Assembly (NCBI GenBank): GCA_943787605.1
Contig: CALSNB010000001.1
Span: 868,001-932,000, forward strand
DNA: 64,000 bases
From: GCA-2697345 sp002697345
GTDB lineage: Bacteria > Pseudomonadota > Alphaproteobacteria > Rhodobacterales > Rhodobacteraceae
Direction: 5' to 3'
This document shows, piece by piece, positions 54,683 to 63,072 of this stretch. Each line of letters begins with the position of its first letter. The stretch's first letter is position 1. Both the position numbers and the translations under genes were made by a program. The notes beneath the pieces are model-generated. The model was not told the origin of the DNA, ran no database searches, and saw nothing but the letters and a program-made list of their open reading frames with translations.

Positions 54683-55129
54683 ATGACTGACACGCAACAA
54701 GGAAAACTTAAATCAGAAAATGGCACTGAGTACGAAGGAGAACATAAAAATAATATCCCGCATGGTAAGGGTACAAGTATCTATGCTGATGGTAATAAGT
54801 ATACAGGTGAATGGAAGGACGGTAAACGGCACGGTCAAGGTACGTTAACCCGTGCAGACGGTGCGTGCTATGTAGGTGAATGGAGAGATGGTAAATTCCA
54901 CGGTCAGGGTACGTTAACCCACGCTGATGGTGCTTCCTATGTAGGTGAATACAAGGATGCTAAGTTTTACGGGCAAGGTACGTACACTTTTGCTGATGGT
55001 GAATCATACGTGGGTGAATGGAAGGATGACGAAAAGCATGGGCAAGGGACATTAACCCGAGTAGACGGTTCACAGTTAATTGGTAATTGGAGAAATGATG
55101 AGTTTGTAGGCAAATCGAGTATTAATTAA
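54683..55129 (+). CDS. MORN-repeat protein
   Basis: 148-aa protein made almost entirely of MORN repeats of 23 residues (Tyr17, 40, 63, 86, 109; pattern YxGEWxDGxxHGQGTLTxADG). There is no signal peptide and no enzymatic domain, unlike MORN-kinases. Bacterial MORN proteins are of mostly unknown role; membrane or protein contacts are typical. The stop overlaps the next start (TAATG), and that gene in turn overlaps a third, so the three are translated together. Confidence 0.88.
   Translation: MTDTQQGKLKSENGTEYEGEHKNNIPHGKGTSIYADGNKYTGEWKDGKRHGQGTLTRADGACYVGEWRDGKFHGQGTLTHADGASYVGEYKDAKFYGQGTYTFADGESYVGEWKDDEKHGQGTLTRVDGSQLIGNWRNDEFVGKSSIN
54731..55075 (+). repeat. five 69-bp in-frame tandem repeats (MORN units)
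   Basis: The coding repeats show as five successive 69-bp units with recurring stretches such as GGTCAAGGTACGTTAACCC and TATGTAGGTGAATGGA. The central units are the most alike at DNA level, which suggests recent duplication or conversion between units and possible copy-number variation between strains. Confidence 0.75.
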
Positions 55130-55326
55130 TGAAAGAAAGTGACGTCAGTGAAATTATAGAGATGGCTTTGAGCGATCACATATCTTTTTCGAATATAAAG
55201 TTACAACACAATATTAGCGAAAAAGATGTTAAATTATTAATGAGACAAAACCTCAAGCCAGGAAGTTATAAAGCATGGCGAAAGAGGGTTGCCGAAATGG
55301 GCTCTAGAAGAGAGCATTACAAGTAA
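55129..55326 (+). CDS. DUF2805 (TIGR03643) family protein
   Basis: 65-aa basic protein resembling the DUF2805/TIGR03643 family: an EIIEMALSDHISFSNIKLQH start (in part), a helix-turn-helix-like middle (ISEKDVKLLMRQNLKPGSYKAW, in part) and a RKRVAEMGSRREH end. The family is small and uncharacterised; a DNA- or RNA-binding role is possible from the helical pattern and charge. It overlaps MORN upstream and the Cys-rich gene downstream by 1 nt each. Confidence 0.75.
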   Translation: MKESDVSEIIEMALSDHISFSNIKLQHNISEKDVKLLMRQNLKPGSYKAWRKRVAEMGSRREHYK

Positions 55327-55583
55327 TGACAAAACCTAAATTTACCTATAATAAACTAAATGCAACGTGTTGTTTTTGCTGTAGAACTGCCAACCCACAT
55401 CCTGATTTTGATGAGCCTCTTGTTACTACTAAGGTAGAGACTAACAATAAAAGAATTGAACTATGTATAAATTGCTATTTTGATTTAGAAACTTTTGCTC
55501 AAGAGAATAAGCAGTCAATTGTAGAAGTTGTTAAAGAAAAAGAAAATCTACTAAGGATTTTAAATAAATCGAGTATTGTGTAG
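55326..55583 (+). CDS. small Cys-rich protein, possible zinc ribbon
   Basis: 85-aa protein not recognised as a known family. Cysteines are grouped as CCFCC (15-19) and CINC (47-50), which could bind one zinc as a treble-clef or ribbon, followed by an acidic helical tail. It starts within the stop of the DUF2805 gene (TAATG), which strongly supports that it is translated. Confidence 0.65.
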   Translation: MTKPKFTYNKLNATCCFCCRTANPHPDFDEPLVTTKVETNNKRIELCINCYFDLETFAQENKQSIVEVVKEKENLLRILNKSSIV

Positions 55584-55988
55584 TCTACCACCTTTAAGCG
55601 AATAAATCATTAGAACTGAATTACATTTTATATAACTAGAAGATTAAAAAATGATCACATTTTTTGTTCTATTTACGGAAATGATGATGACTATTCTTAA
55701 AAAAAATTCTAAAACTATTTTGTATTCTCTTCCATTTTTATCATTTATTAATCATATTAAAAGTCTATCCTTTTTCTCTGTTGAACGGTTGTTTCATAAA
55801 GAAAAGCTTAGTACTCTTAGTACTCTAGAAGTTGAAGAGGAGGCGTTCTGCAAGTAAATAAGAGACGAAAAGAAAAATCTTCAGTACATCTTGCACACCT
55901 CTCCATTTTTTGGTCACTTTAGTATGACAGTTTAATTGGAGAATAAAAAAATTATCGTATTAATAAAATCTATAACTTGGAGTGAAAA
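55584..55988. other. 405-bp gap without a clear gene
   Basis: An open frame of 68 codons (55651-55857) exists but has no ribosome binding site, unlikely composition and no recognisable family, so I do not call it a gene. The end of the gap carries the ribosome binding site TTGGAG of the next gene. I see no terminator or RNA motif that I would defend. Confidence 0.5.
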
Positions 55989-56501
55989 ATGCCTTATACA
56001 TTAAATGATCTAGCCGGTGATATTAAAGATATAGTTCAAACCAATAAAATGCCTGATGACTCAGAAAAAATATGCCATTTCGTATCAAAAGCATTGATGG
56101 ACCCCAGCTTTGTGTTACAGAATCTTCCTGATAGAAAGGAAGGAAGTTCTCCAAGAGAAATTCTTTATGAAGATGCGCAAACTGGATTTTGTATTTGTGG
56201 GCACGTCTATTCGACTAAAGCTATTGGGTTTCCACATGACCATGGGTCAAGTTGGGCAGTGTACGGGCAAGCTTCAGGCGAAACAGAAATGACAGATTGG
56301 AAGATTATAAAAGATCAGCCTGATGAAGGAGTTATTTACGTTAAACCTAATAAAACTTACATAATGAAACCTGGAGATGTTCATTTTTATAGTGTTGGAG
56401 ATGTCCACTCCCCCGTGAGGAAAGCACCTGTAAGGTTATTAAGAATTGAAGGTGTAAATTTAGATAATATTCAAAGATCTAATATCAAGGCAGAAGTATA
56501 A
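55989..56501 (+). CDS. cupin-fold protein resembling cysteine dioxygenase (COG5553-like)
   Basis: 170-aa cupin. His83 and His85 (FPHDHGSSWAVYGQ) and His140 (GDVHSP) match the three-His iron site of cysteine dioxygenase (His86, 88, 140 in the mammalian enzyme), and the sequence has the same overall length. The Glu residues usual in other cupins are here in GETEMTDW. It is likely a thiol dioxygenase; the substrate may be cysteine or another small thiol. It faces a multi-rhodanese gene convergently, 29 bp apart. The start has TTGGAG upstream. Confidence 0.75.
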   Translation: MPYTLNDLAGDIKDIVQTNKMPDDSEKICHFVSKALMDPSFVLQNLPDRKEGSSPREILYEDAQTGFCICGHVYSTKAIGFPHDHGSSWAVYGQASGETEMTDWKIIKDQPDEGVIYVKPNKTYIMKPGDVHFYSVGDVHSPVRKAPVRLLRIEGVNLDNIQRSNIKAEV

Positions 56502-56530
56502 AATGATACTGCCTAGGATTGAGCTAACTA

Positions 56531-58111
56531 TTAAAAATTTGGTTGATATAGTTTGAAGAAAGATAATTCTTGTTCATCCATTTTCTCTACTAAGTTTATT
56601 TCCCATTCAAGATATTGTTTAGCGTGTTCTTTATTCCCTTTGTGTCGCATATGCGTATGAAAATTAAAGTCTATATTATTTTGTTCTGAAAGCGGCTTAG
56701 TAGTTTTATCTATTATAGGACCGCAATTTTTAATTTCACTTTGGTTCCATTTATAAACTTTAACAGTTACTTCTTTATCCATTTCTCTTAAATCCCTGAT
56801 AACTAAACTTGCTTTATCAAGCTTATCAGTAATTATTACGATTTGATCATCCATATTAATATTTTGTTTGTTTAGACTTGCACGGTTTAACCAAATGGAG
56901 TTTTTTATCCTGGTTTTACAGAATTCACTACTAGGCCTTATATCATATAAAGCTTGATTTTTAACTCTGCCTAGATCCTCTAAAGTTATCGAATGTAAAT
57001 TTATTATTTTAGAACTTACTTCTTTCTGAAATTTTAACTTTTTTGCCTTTAACAATCCTTCTTTTAAGATGTAGACTTTAAAGCCCATTTTTTTTAACCA
57101 AAAAGATGTTGTTCCGGCTCTAATTAAATCACCATCGTCCACAAGTATAACCGTCGCTTTCCAAACGCCAATATATTTATCAGTAGCTTGAACAAGTTGG
57201 CCACCCGGGACATTCATAATAACATCCTGCGTGTTATTAATTTTTTTAGAAGTAGTGACATCAAAAATAAATGTAGATCTGTTCTTATCTATAATTAGTT
57301 CTTGAGCTTCTTCAAAATCAATTAAATCAATATTAAGGTAGTCTGTTAATTTCAAAACCTTGTTTTGTAATTTTTGTATTTCTATATCGGTAGGATTAAC
57401 TGCGAGATATTCAGTTTTATTATGCTCCAAACTTAAGTCAGAGAGAAACCACCCTTGCGTTCCATTTTCAAGAGCACGCACTTTATTTTTTATACCAAAA
57501 TCAATAAGTGTTTGTGCGCCAATAATGGATCTTGTTCTTCCTGCACAGTTTATAATTATTTCCGTATTGATATCTTTTACATGAGATGAAACTCTATATA
57601 ATAGTTCAGCATTTGGGCAACAGATACTCTTAGGTATGCTCATCTTGTTATACTCTTCGAACGGCCTACCATCTATGACAATACAATTTTCGTTATTGTC
57701 TTGTTTTTTAATTAAATCCTTTGCTGTGATTGAAGGAGTATGGAAATGTTTCTCAATTAGTTCACCAAAGCTTTTACTTGGAACATTAATACCATCAAAT
57801 AATTGATATCCTGCATTTACCCACCCCTCAATCCCCCCATCTATGATGAAAATATTAGAATAACCTAATTTATGTGCTACATTATATGCTAATTTTGATA
57901 TGCCATCATTATTATCAATTAAAATAACTCGTGTTTTTTTATTAGGAACAAGTGTTTCTATTTTCAATTCAAACAAGCTATATTGTATTGATATAGAAAA
58001 GAATGGATGCCCGCTCGTGTGTTGTCCTATTTCTCTAACATCAATAAATGCAACTTCTTCTTTATCTGACAGCCAAGATTTAGAAGTTTTTGGAGTGATG
58101 TTTGAAGTCAT
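56531..58111 (-). CDS. protein with four rhodanese-like domains, one active
   Basis: 526-aa soluble protein with four rhodanese folds (about 10-108, 125-230, 260-355, 375-450), each seen by a VIDGRP/FIDVRE-type start and an (I/V)ILI strand. Only domain 2 has an active-site Cys, Cys189 in CAGRTRS; the other three carry Asp at that point (Asp66, Asp325, Asp429 or neighbours), so they are probably structural or binding. Rhodaneses move sulfane sulfur from thiosulfate or persulfides. It converges on the cupin gene, suggesting a joint sulfur function. Confidence 0.82.
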   Translation of the reverse strand: MTSNITPKTSKSWLSDKEEVAFIDVREIGQHTSGHPFFSISIQYSLFELKIETLVPNKKTRVILIDNNDGISKLAYNVAHKLGYSNIFIIDGGIEGWVNAGYQLFDGINVPSKSFGELIEKHFHTPSITAKDLIKKQDNNENCIVIDGRPFEEYNKMSIPKSICCPNAELLYRVSSHVKDINTEIIINCAGRTRSIIGAQTLIDFGIKNKVRALENGTQGWFLSDLSLEHNKTEYLAVNPTDIEIQKLQNKVLKLTDYLNIDLIDFEEAQELIIDKNRSTFIFDVTTSKKINNTQDVIMNVPGGQLVQATDKYIGVWKATVILVDDGDLIRAGTTSFWLKKMGFKVYILKEGLLKAKKLKFQKEVSSKIINLHSITLEDLGRVKNQALYDIRPSSEFCKTRIKNSIWLNRASLNKQNINMDDQIVIITDKLDKASLVIRDLREMDKEVTVKVYKWNQSEIKNCGPIIDKTTKPLSEQNNIDFNFHTHMRHKGNKEHAKQYLEWEINLVEKMDEQELSFFKLYQPNF

Positions 58112-58144
58112 TTAAGTTTATCCTTACTTTATCAAACAAAATAT

Positions 58145-59563
58145 CTAAAAGTGCAAAGTTTTGATTTCTTGGAAATCTTCTAGGCCTAAAGTTCCACCTT
58201 CACGACCGTTTCCAGACTGTTTATAGCCTCCAAAGGGGGATCCATAGTTAAAACCACCTCCATTGATGTGAACCGCACCTGCTCTTAGCTGCGAAGCTAC
58301 CCGTTCTGCCTTTTCACTATCTCCAGTCTGCAAATAAGCAGCTAGCCCATAAGGGGTGTCATTCGCAATCTCAATTGCTTCCTTCTCATTCATAAACGGA
58401 ATAATAACAAGAACTGGGCCAAATATTTCCTCTTGAGCAATTCTCATATCATTTGAAACGTCCTTAAAAATCGTAGGCTTCACGTACCACCCATCCTCAA
58501 ACCCCTCTGGCTTACCTAATCCACCTACTAAAAGGTCAGCTTCATCCAATCCAACTTTTATCATATTTTGAACACGATCAAATTGGATTTTGTCAAATAA
58601 GGGCCCTAGATGCTCACCTTCTTTAGTAGGTTCGTCTACTGCTTGATTCTCAGCTGTGCGCTTTGCAATTTTTAAAACCTCTTCATAGCAGGACCTTTCA
58701 ACTAATAAACGCGTAGGAGCATCACAGGATTGGCCGGAATTATAGAAACACTCTAAAACTGAACCAGACACTCGCTCTTCCAAATCACAGTCAGCAAATA
58801 TTAAGTTCGGGGACTTTCCACCTAGCTCTAATGTTACTCTTTTGACCGTATCTGCAGAATCTTTTGTTACTGAAGTTCCAGCCCGAGTAGAACCCGTAAA
58901 AGACATCATCTGTATATCTGGATGACGGGACATCGCAGATCCAACTGTAGGTCCATCACCATGTAGTAAATTAAACGCTCCCTTCGGAAAGCCTGCATCG
59001 TGAAGCATCTCTGCATAAAGTGTTGCGGACAATGGTGTATACTCTGAGGGTTTCAAAACACAGGTGCTTCCAGCAGCAAGGGCTGGTATTACTTTTAAAG
59101 CTATTTGATTGATTGGCCAGTTCCATGGAGTAATTAAGCCACAAACCCCGATAGGTTCTCTTAGTATAGTATCACCACTACTTAAAACTTCTCGATCTTT
59201 TGAGTTTTTTAGTGCATCTATAAAACCTTCTAAATGACCAATCCCAGCATCTGCTTGTGCCTCACGAGACATGGTTATTGGCGCTCCCATTTCAGTTGTA
59301 ATCGCTTGAGCTAATTCCTCAAATCGTTCTTTGGTTATTTTTAGTAAGTTACTTAGCAGTTTTAGACGATCTTCTTTAGTAGTTTTTGCATATGTCTTAA
59401 AAGCTTCTTTCGCGGCTGCTACTGCATTATCAACATCAGCCTTGTTTCCTAAAATTATTGTGCCAACCTGACTGTTATTAGCTGGATTTGAGACAGGAAA
59501 CTCAGTTTTAGAATTAGGTGTTACCCAATCACCATTTATATAAAACTTTTTTAAATTACCCAT
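58145..59563 (-). CDS. NAD(P)-dependent aldehyde dehydrogenase
   Basis: 472-aa ALDH superfamily enzyme. Asn148 (ITPWNWP), catalytic Glu246 (LELGGKSPN) and nucleophile Cys280 (NSGQSCDAPTR) are present. Close to general aldehyde dehydrogenases used in catabolism of amino acids or alcohols; substrate not determinable. It lies 46 nt downstream of the His-rich TPR gene on the same strand and may be co-transcribed. Confidence 0.9.
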   Translation of the reverse strand: MGNLKKFYINGDWVTPNSKTEFPVSNPANNSQVGTIILGNKADVDNAVAAAKEAFKTYAKTTKEDRLKLLSNLLKITKERFEELAQAITTEMGAPITMSREAQADAGIGHLEGFIDALKNSKDREVLSSGDTILREPIGVCGLITPWNWPINQIALKVIPALAAGSTCVLKPSEYTPLSATLYAEMLHDAGFPKGAFNLLHGDGPTVGSAMSRHPDIQMMSFTGSTRAGTSVTKDSADTVKRVTLELGGKSPNLIFADCDLEERVSGSVLECFYNSGQSCDAPTRLLVERSCYEEVLKIAKRTAENQAVDEPTKEGEHLGPLFDKIQFDRVQNMIKVGLDEADLLVGGLGKPEGFEDGWYVKPTIFKDVSNDMRIAQEEIFGPVLVIIPFMNEKEAIEIANDTPYGLAAYLQTGDSEKAERVASQLRAGAVHINGGGFNYGSPFGGYKQSGNGREGGTLGLEDFQEIKTLHF

Positions 59564-59609
59564 TATTCATTCCTTATATTTTGTCGCTAATTATTAATTC
59601 TAATCATCC

Positions 59610-61262
59610 CTAATGTAATCTACAAAAACAAGATGCCTTAATTGGAATGTCCGCTCTACCCATCGCCAAATCCAAGCTTTGTGAAATCAAACCTAACTCA
59701 ATTTGTTTGTCTTGACGCTTTAAACACTCGGCTAAACCATGCAAACTCCACACATTATTAGGATGTCTTCTTGCTCTTATTAGGGAATCATCAAATCCTA
59801 AGTCAGCTTTATAGACAGCCTCCGCTCTCTCTATTTCCCCTTGCTCAAGAAGTAACGCTCCTAAAGCATGCCTTGCTGGCTGCATCCAACCCCACGGTTC
59901 ATCATAGGGTAACGTATCTTCATTGCTAATTGCCTTATTCAAATACTCAAAGGCCGTTTTAAAATTATTCTTACGATACTCAATTTCTCCATTTAACATC
60001 TCATCTGCAATCTTTAATAAATCAACACATTTATTATTGAACATTACTCTATCATCTGGGACTTTTTTTACAGAGTCTTTAAATAGCTTTTGCTCTTTTA
60101 TTGCTGAAGGTACATCTCCTAAAGCAGCATGTGCCAAGGCCTTGGCATAACGACAAATAGCTGTCGTTACTAGATATAGATCTGGATCATGCGGAATGTT
60201 TAAGTCTATAATTTCTTGCCACTTTCCAAACCTAATTAGCGCGTGATATTTTAAACCGTAATAACCCTCATACAAACTTGCCATTGGAGGACTTTTAATT
60301 CGTATTAAATCTTCGGGTATTAGGTCATCGAACTGCTTAATTGCTTCGATTGAAGAAGAATAGTTTCCCATAAACATTGCACCATAAAGTTTAAAGTGAA
60401 TATTATGTATGACTGAACCAGCAAATAAATTTAAATTCCCATCTCGCAAAATCACCTTCTTATCAGACTCAATTGCTTCTGAATTTCGTTCAACAACATC
60501 ATTATAATTTCCACATTGGAAATCAATATGTGTTGGCATATGCAGTAAGTGTCCACAATCGGGAACTAGAGTTCGCATTATATCTCCTGCCCTCAATGCT
60601 GCCTCCGGCGTTGGAGACATTTCCATCACATGTATATAATAATGAAGTAGTCCAGCATGTTGGTGAGACCCATTTGATTCCACATCAGCTATTGCTTGTT
60701 CTAAAATATCTTTCGCTTCAAGTGTGGCAGCACCATCGGCAGGTTTGCCTAAATTTAAGTCCCATAACTTCCAAGGTGTCCTTGAAACTAAAGCTTCTAC
60801 AAATAGTGCGCTCACATCTGGGTCTTTGGGGTATTTATTTTTTACGCGTCTCATCGCATCCGCATATGACTCAGTCCAGTCATCAAAATTATCAGGTGCG
60901 CAATCAGAAGGATGTCTAATCGCAAGTGCATTTATTAAGTCTTTCTCCACGGGAGTCACATCAGAGCTTAGTTCTAAAGCTCGCTGAGACGCTTTAAAAC
61001 ATTCACTTAAAACTAGTGGTAGCTCTATCTCATCTAACTGATGCCACATTCTGTTATACTCAGGCCCTACTGAGTAGGCAACTCCCCACCAACTCATGGC
61101 ACATTCAGGATCTGCCTTCACAGATTCCTTAAAGCAAGTTACCGCCTCTTCCCAATGGAACCCATATGCCCAAATTAAGCCCCTATCAAACCAAAGCTGT
61201 GCAGTTTCTGAGGTAGTTGAAACTTTGCGACTATAGGTTCCAGTATCAAAATCATATGCCAT
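59610..61262 (-). CDS. His-rich tetratricopeptide-repeat protein of unknown function
   Basis: 550-aa TPR-type helical protein without a signal peptide or membrane segment. Conserved-looking His/Glu clusters lie in the helices: LHYYIHVME (His207, His211, Glu214), GHLLHMPTHI (His238, 241, 245) and HNIHF (His286, 289), and it ends with CFCRLH. These resemble a metal site. I recognise the pattern from other bacterial TPR proteins of this size, whose function is unknown. ATG at 61262 (MAYDFDTGTYS) has AAGGA 7 nt upstream; the frame to 61286 lacks one. Followed by an ALDH gene. Confidence 0.8.
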   Translation of the reverse strand: MAYDFDTGTYSRKVSTTSETAQLWFDRGLIWAYGFHWEEAVTCFKESVKADPECAMSWWGVAYSVGPEYNRMWHQLDEIELPLVLSECFKASQRALELSSDVTPVEKDLINALAIRHPSDCAPDNFDDWTESYADAMRRVKNKYPKDPDVSALFVEALVSRTPWKLWDLNLGKPADGAATLEAKDILEQAIADVESNGSHQHAGLLHYYIHVMEMSPTPEAALRAGDIMRTLVPDCGHLLHMPTHIDFQCGNYNDVVERNSEAIESDKKVILRDGNLNLFAGSVIHNIHFKLYGAMFMGNYSSSIEAIKQFDDLIPEDLIRIKSPPMASLYEGYYGLKYHALIRFGKWQEIIDLNIPHDPDLYLVTTAICRYAKALAHAALGDVPSAIKEQKLFKDSVKKVPDDRVMFNNKCVDLLKIADEMLNGEIEYRKNNFKTAFEYLNKAISNEDTLPYDEPWGWMQPARHALGALLLEQGEIERAEAVYKADLGFDDSLIRARRHPNNVWSLHGLAECLKRQDKQIELGLISQSLDLAMGRADIPIKASCFCRLH

Positions 61263-61483
61263 ATTAATCCTTACACTAATTTTCATTATTACTCTTTGGT
61301 AACAGCCAGGCTATTATTATGAAATAGTATAGCTCAAAACTATATACTCTGAGAACACAAGAATAGTAATCAAGTTTCAAGAGATAATTATTATTCAAAA
61401 ATATTATTAATAATTTCTATTAATGCAATCAGTAGGGCTTCAGATCGTATTGATTCATAAATAAAAACTAAGTTTTTCTAAAA

Positions 61484-61888
61484 TTAATGATCACGGTTTT
61501 TACGAATAAATATAAAAGAGCGCACACAAAGGAACGTAAATATAAACCCAGTAATTAACATCATAAGCTTGGATATACTCGCCCAAAAATTGCTGAACAC
61601 ACCATCATCTGATCCAAAACCTCGTAAAAAATCTAAACCACCTAAGAAAATAATTAGTCCGACAATAACTATTATGTGCATAAGTAACTTCTTAAGTTTA
61701 GGTAATATTAATGATAAAACTGCCAATATGAGTACTGGAAACCCAATAATTGAGGGGATAAGAGATGTTAGAGAATTACTAGCACTTAACGAAGTAACTA
61801 CCAAACCCCAAGTTATTAAAATAATCCCGTACACTATTGATATAATCTCCATGTTCATACCAAAAACAGTAAATTCTTTTTTATTCAT
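61484..61888 (-). CDS. small hydrophobic membrane protein
   Basis: 134-aa protein with about four membrane helices (roughly 12-32, 42-63, 68-88 and 105-127) and a positively charged C-terminus. No family recognised and no motif of note. It is 24 nt downstream of the YwqK-type gene and has the same direction. Function unknown; could be co-transcribed with it. Confidence 0.7.
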   Translation of the reverse strand: MNKKEFTVFGMNMEIISIVYGIILITWGLVVTSLSASNSLTSLIPSIIGFPVLILAVLSLILPKLKKLLMHIIVIVGLIIFLGGLDFLRGFGSDDGVFSNFWASISKLMMLITGFIFTFLCVRSFIFIRKNRDH

Positions 61889-61912
61889 TTTTATTCATCG
61901 TCCTAAAAGTTA

Positions 61913-62287
61913 TTAATCAAAAGTTAATTTACCATTTTTCCAGGTTTCTATTTTTTCAAATGTACCGTCTTCTTTGAAATATTCAAACTCACCATCTTCT
62001 TTGCCAGCCTTATAATTTCCCTTAAAGGTTAGCTGGCCATTTTCGTAATAATGCTCCCACGGTCCGTGCAAACAGTCATTTTCGTAAGAACCTTTCCAAC
62101 TCAATTGACCACTCTCATAGTATGATTCCCAGAAACCATCCCGTCGACCATTTTTTATATTTCCATTTTGTTGACCTGATACTTCTCCAATAAATGGTGT
62201 GTCAGTGAATTTTTTATAAAAAATACCATTCCTTACAACAAGCTCATCGGGCGACACCGTTTCATTAAATCCAAGCTGACTATTCAT
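61913..62287 (-). CDS. YwqK-type (MORN-2 repeat) protein
   Basis: 124-aa protein with MORN-2 repeats of about 23 residues (NGRRDGFWESYYESGQLSWKG then DCLHGPWEHYYENGQLTFKG, in parts, and EDGEFEYFKEDGTFEK). Databases often name such proteins YwqK-family antitoxins, but no toxin gene adjoins it here, so I make no toxin-antitoxin claim. Another MORN-type protein lies 7 kb away. It precedes the small membrane protein gene. Confidence 0.8.
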   Translation of the reverse strand: MNSQLGFNETVSPDELVVRNGIFYKKFTDTPFIGEVSGQQNGNIKNGRRDGFWESYYESGQLSWKGSYENDCLHGPWEHYYENGQLTFKGNYKAGKEDGEFEYFKEDGTFEKIETWKNGKLTFD

Positions 62288-62394
62288 CGTTTAAAATCCT
62301 GTGAATTAATTTAAAAATAACCTATCTGAAACAATCAATTAAGTGTTTTTATCAGATAAAAAATTTACTACTTAGTTAATCTACAAATAAACAA

Positions 62395-63072
62395 TTAACT
62401 TGAATTTGAAAGTAAATCAATCGTATCCTCAGTCATTCTTAAATCAGCAAAAAACTGCATCATATTAATAAGCGTTGCATTATGCTCGTCGTCACTGCGT
62501 GTCCCAGTTGCGTCACCAATAAAAATCGTTTTATAATTTAAAAGCATAGCATCTCTTGCCGTAGACTCGCAGCAAACATTAGTTAAAGTACCAGTGATAA
62601 TCAAAGTATCAATTGCAAGATCATCTAATACTTCCTTTAAATTTGAAGAACCCGGTGTGAGTGCACTTGACCGGGTCTTGGTAATTAGAAGGTCTTCACT
62701 TTTTCTGTCCATTCCAGACCAGATTTCTCTAGCAAAAGATCCTTCAGCTGTATCATTCACAATTTTTTCTCGAGATTCCTCTGTTGTAAAATGTTCGTAC
62801 CATGATGACCAACCGGGAGTGTAAACATGTTCGGTCCAGATAACCTTACCTCCAACCTCTCTGATTTTTTTTGCAAGAGTGTTTATATTTGGAGCAATGG
62901 CCCCAACTCCAGGAACCTCAACCATAGACAAACCAGGAAGTATAAAACAATTTTGCATGTCAATGACTAGCAATGCTGTTTTCTTTGGATCAATTCTTTC
63001 AAAAATATATTCACTACCACGCCTTGCAATACAATTATCAATATAGTTTTGAGGAATTTTAATCTTATGCAT
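62395..63072 (-). CDS. isochorismatase-family cysteine hydrolase
   Basis: 225-aa cytoplasmic hydrolase with the Asp-Lys-Cys triad: Asp38 (LVIDMQNCF), Lys132 (ITKTRSSA) and Cys167 (TNVCCESTARD). The family includes nicotinamidases, N-carbamoyl-amino-acid and ureido hydrolases. The ATG follows the upstream gdh stop with no gap, so it is coupled to glutamate dehydrogenase, which hints at nitrogen metabolism. Substrate unknown. Confidence 0.88.
   Translation of the reverse strand: MHKIKIPQNYIDNCIARRGSEYIFERIDPKKTALLVIDMQNCFILPGLSMVEVPGVGAIAPNINTLAKKIREVGGKVIWTEHVYTPGWSSWYEHFTTEESREKIVNDTAEGSFAREIWSGMDRKSEDLLITKTRSSALTPGSSNLKEVLDDLAIDTLIITGTLTNVCCESTARDAMLLNYKTIFIGDATGTRSDDEHNATLINMMQFFADLRMTEDTIDLLSNSS

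Noticed and set aside
55651..55857. 68-codon open frame
   Set aside because: No ribosome binding site, no family likeness, biased Leu/Ser/Phe composition; likely chance in an AT-rich gap.
60473..60919. 148-codon plus-strand frame inside the TPR gene
   Set aside because: Antisense shadow; no ribosome binding site or recognisable domain.
61913..62287. Toxin-antitoxin module
   Set aside because: Only the YwqK-type name suggests it; the neighbour is a plain membrane protein and no toxin fold is seen.
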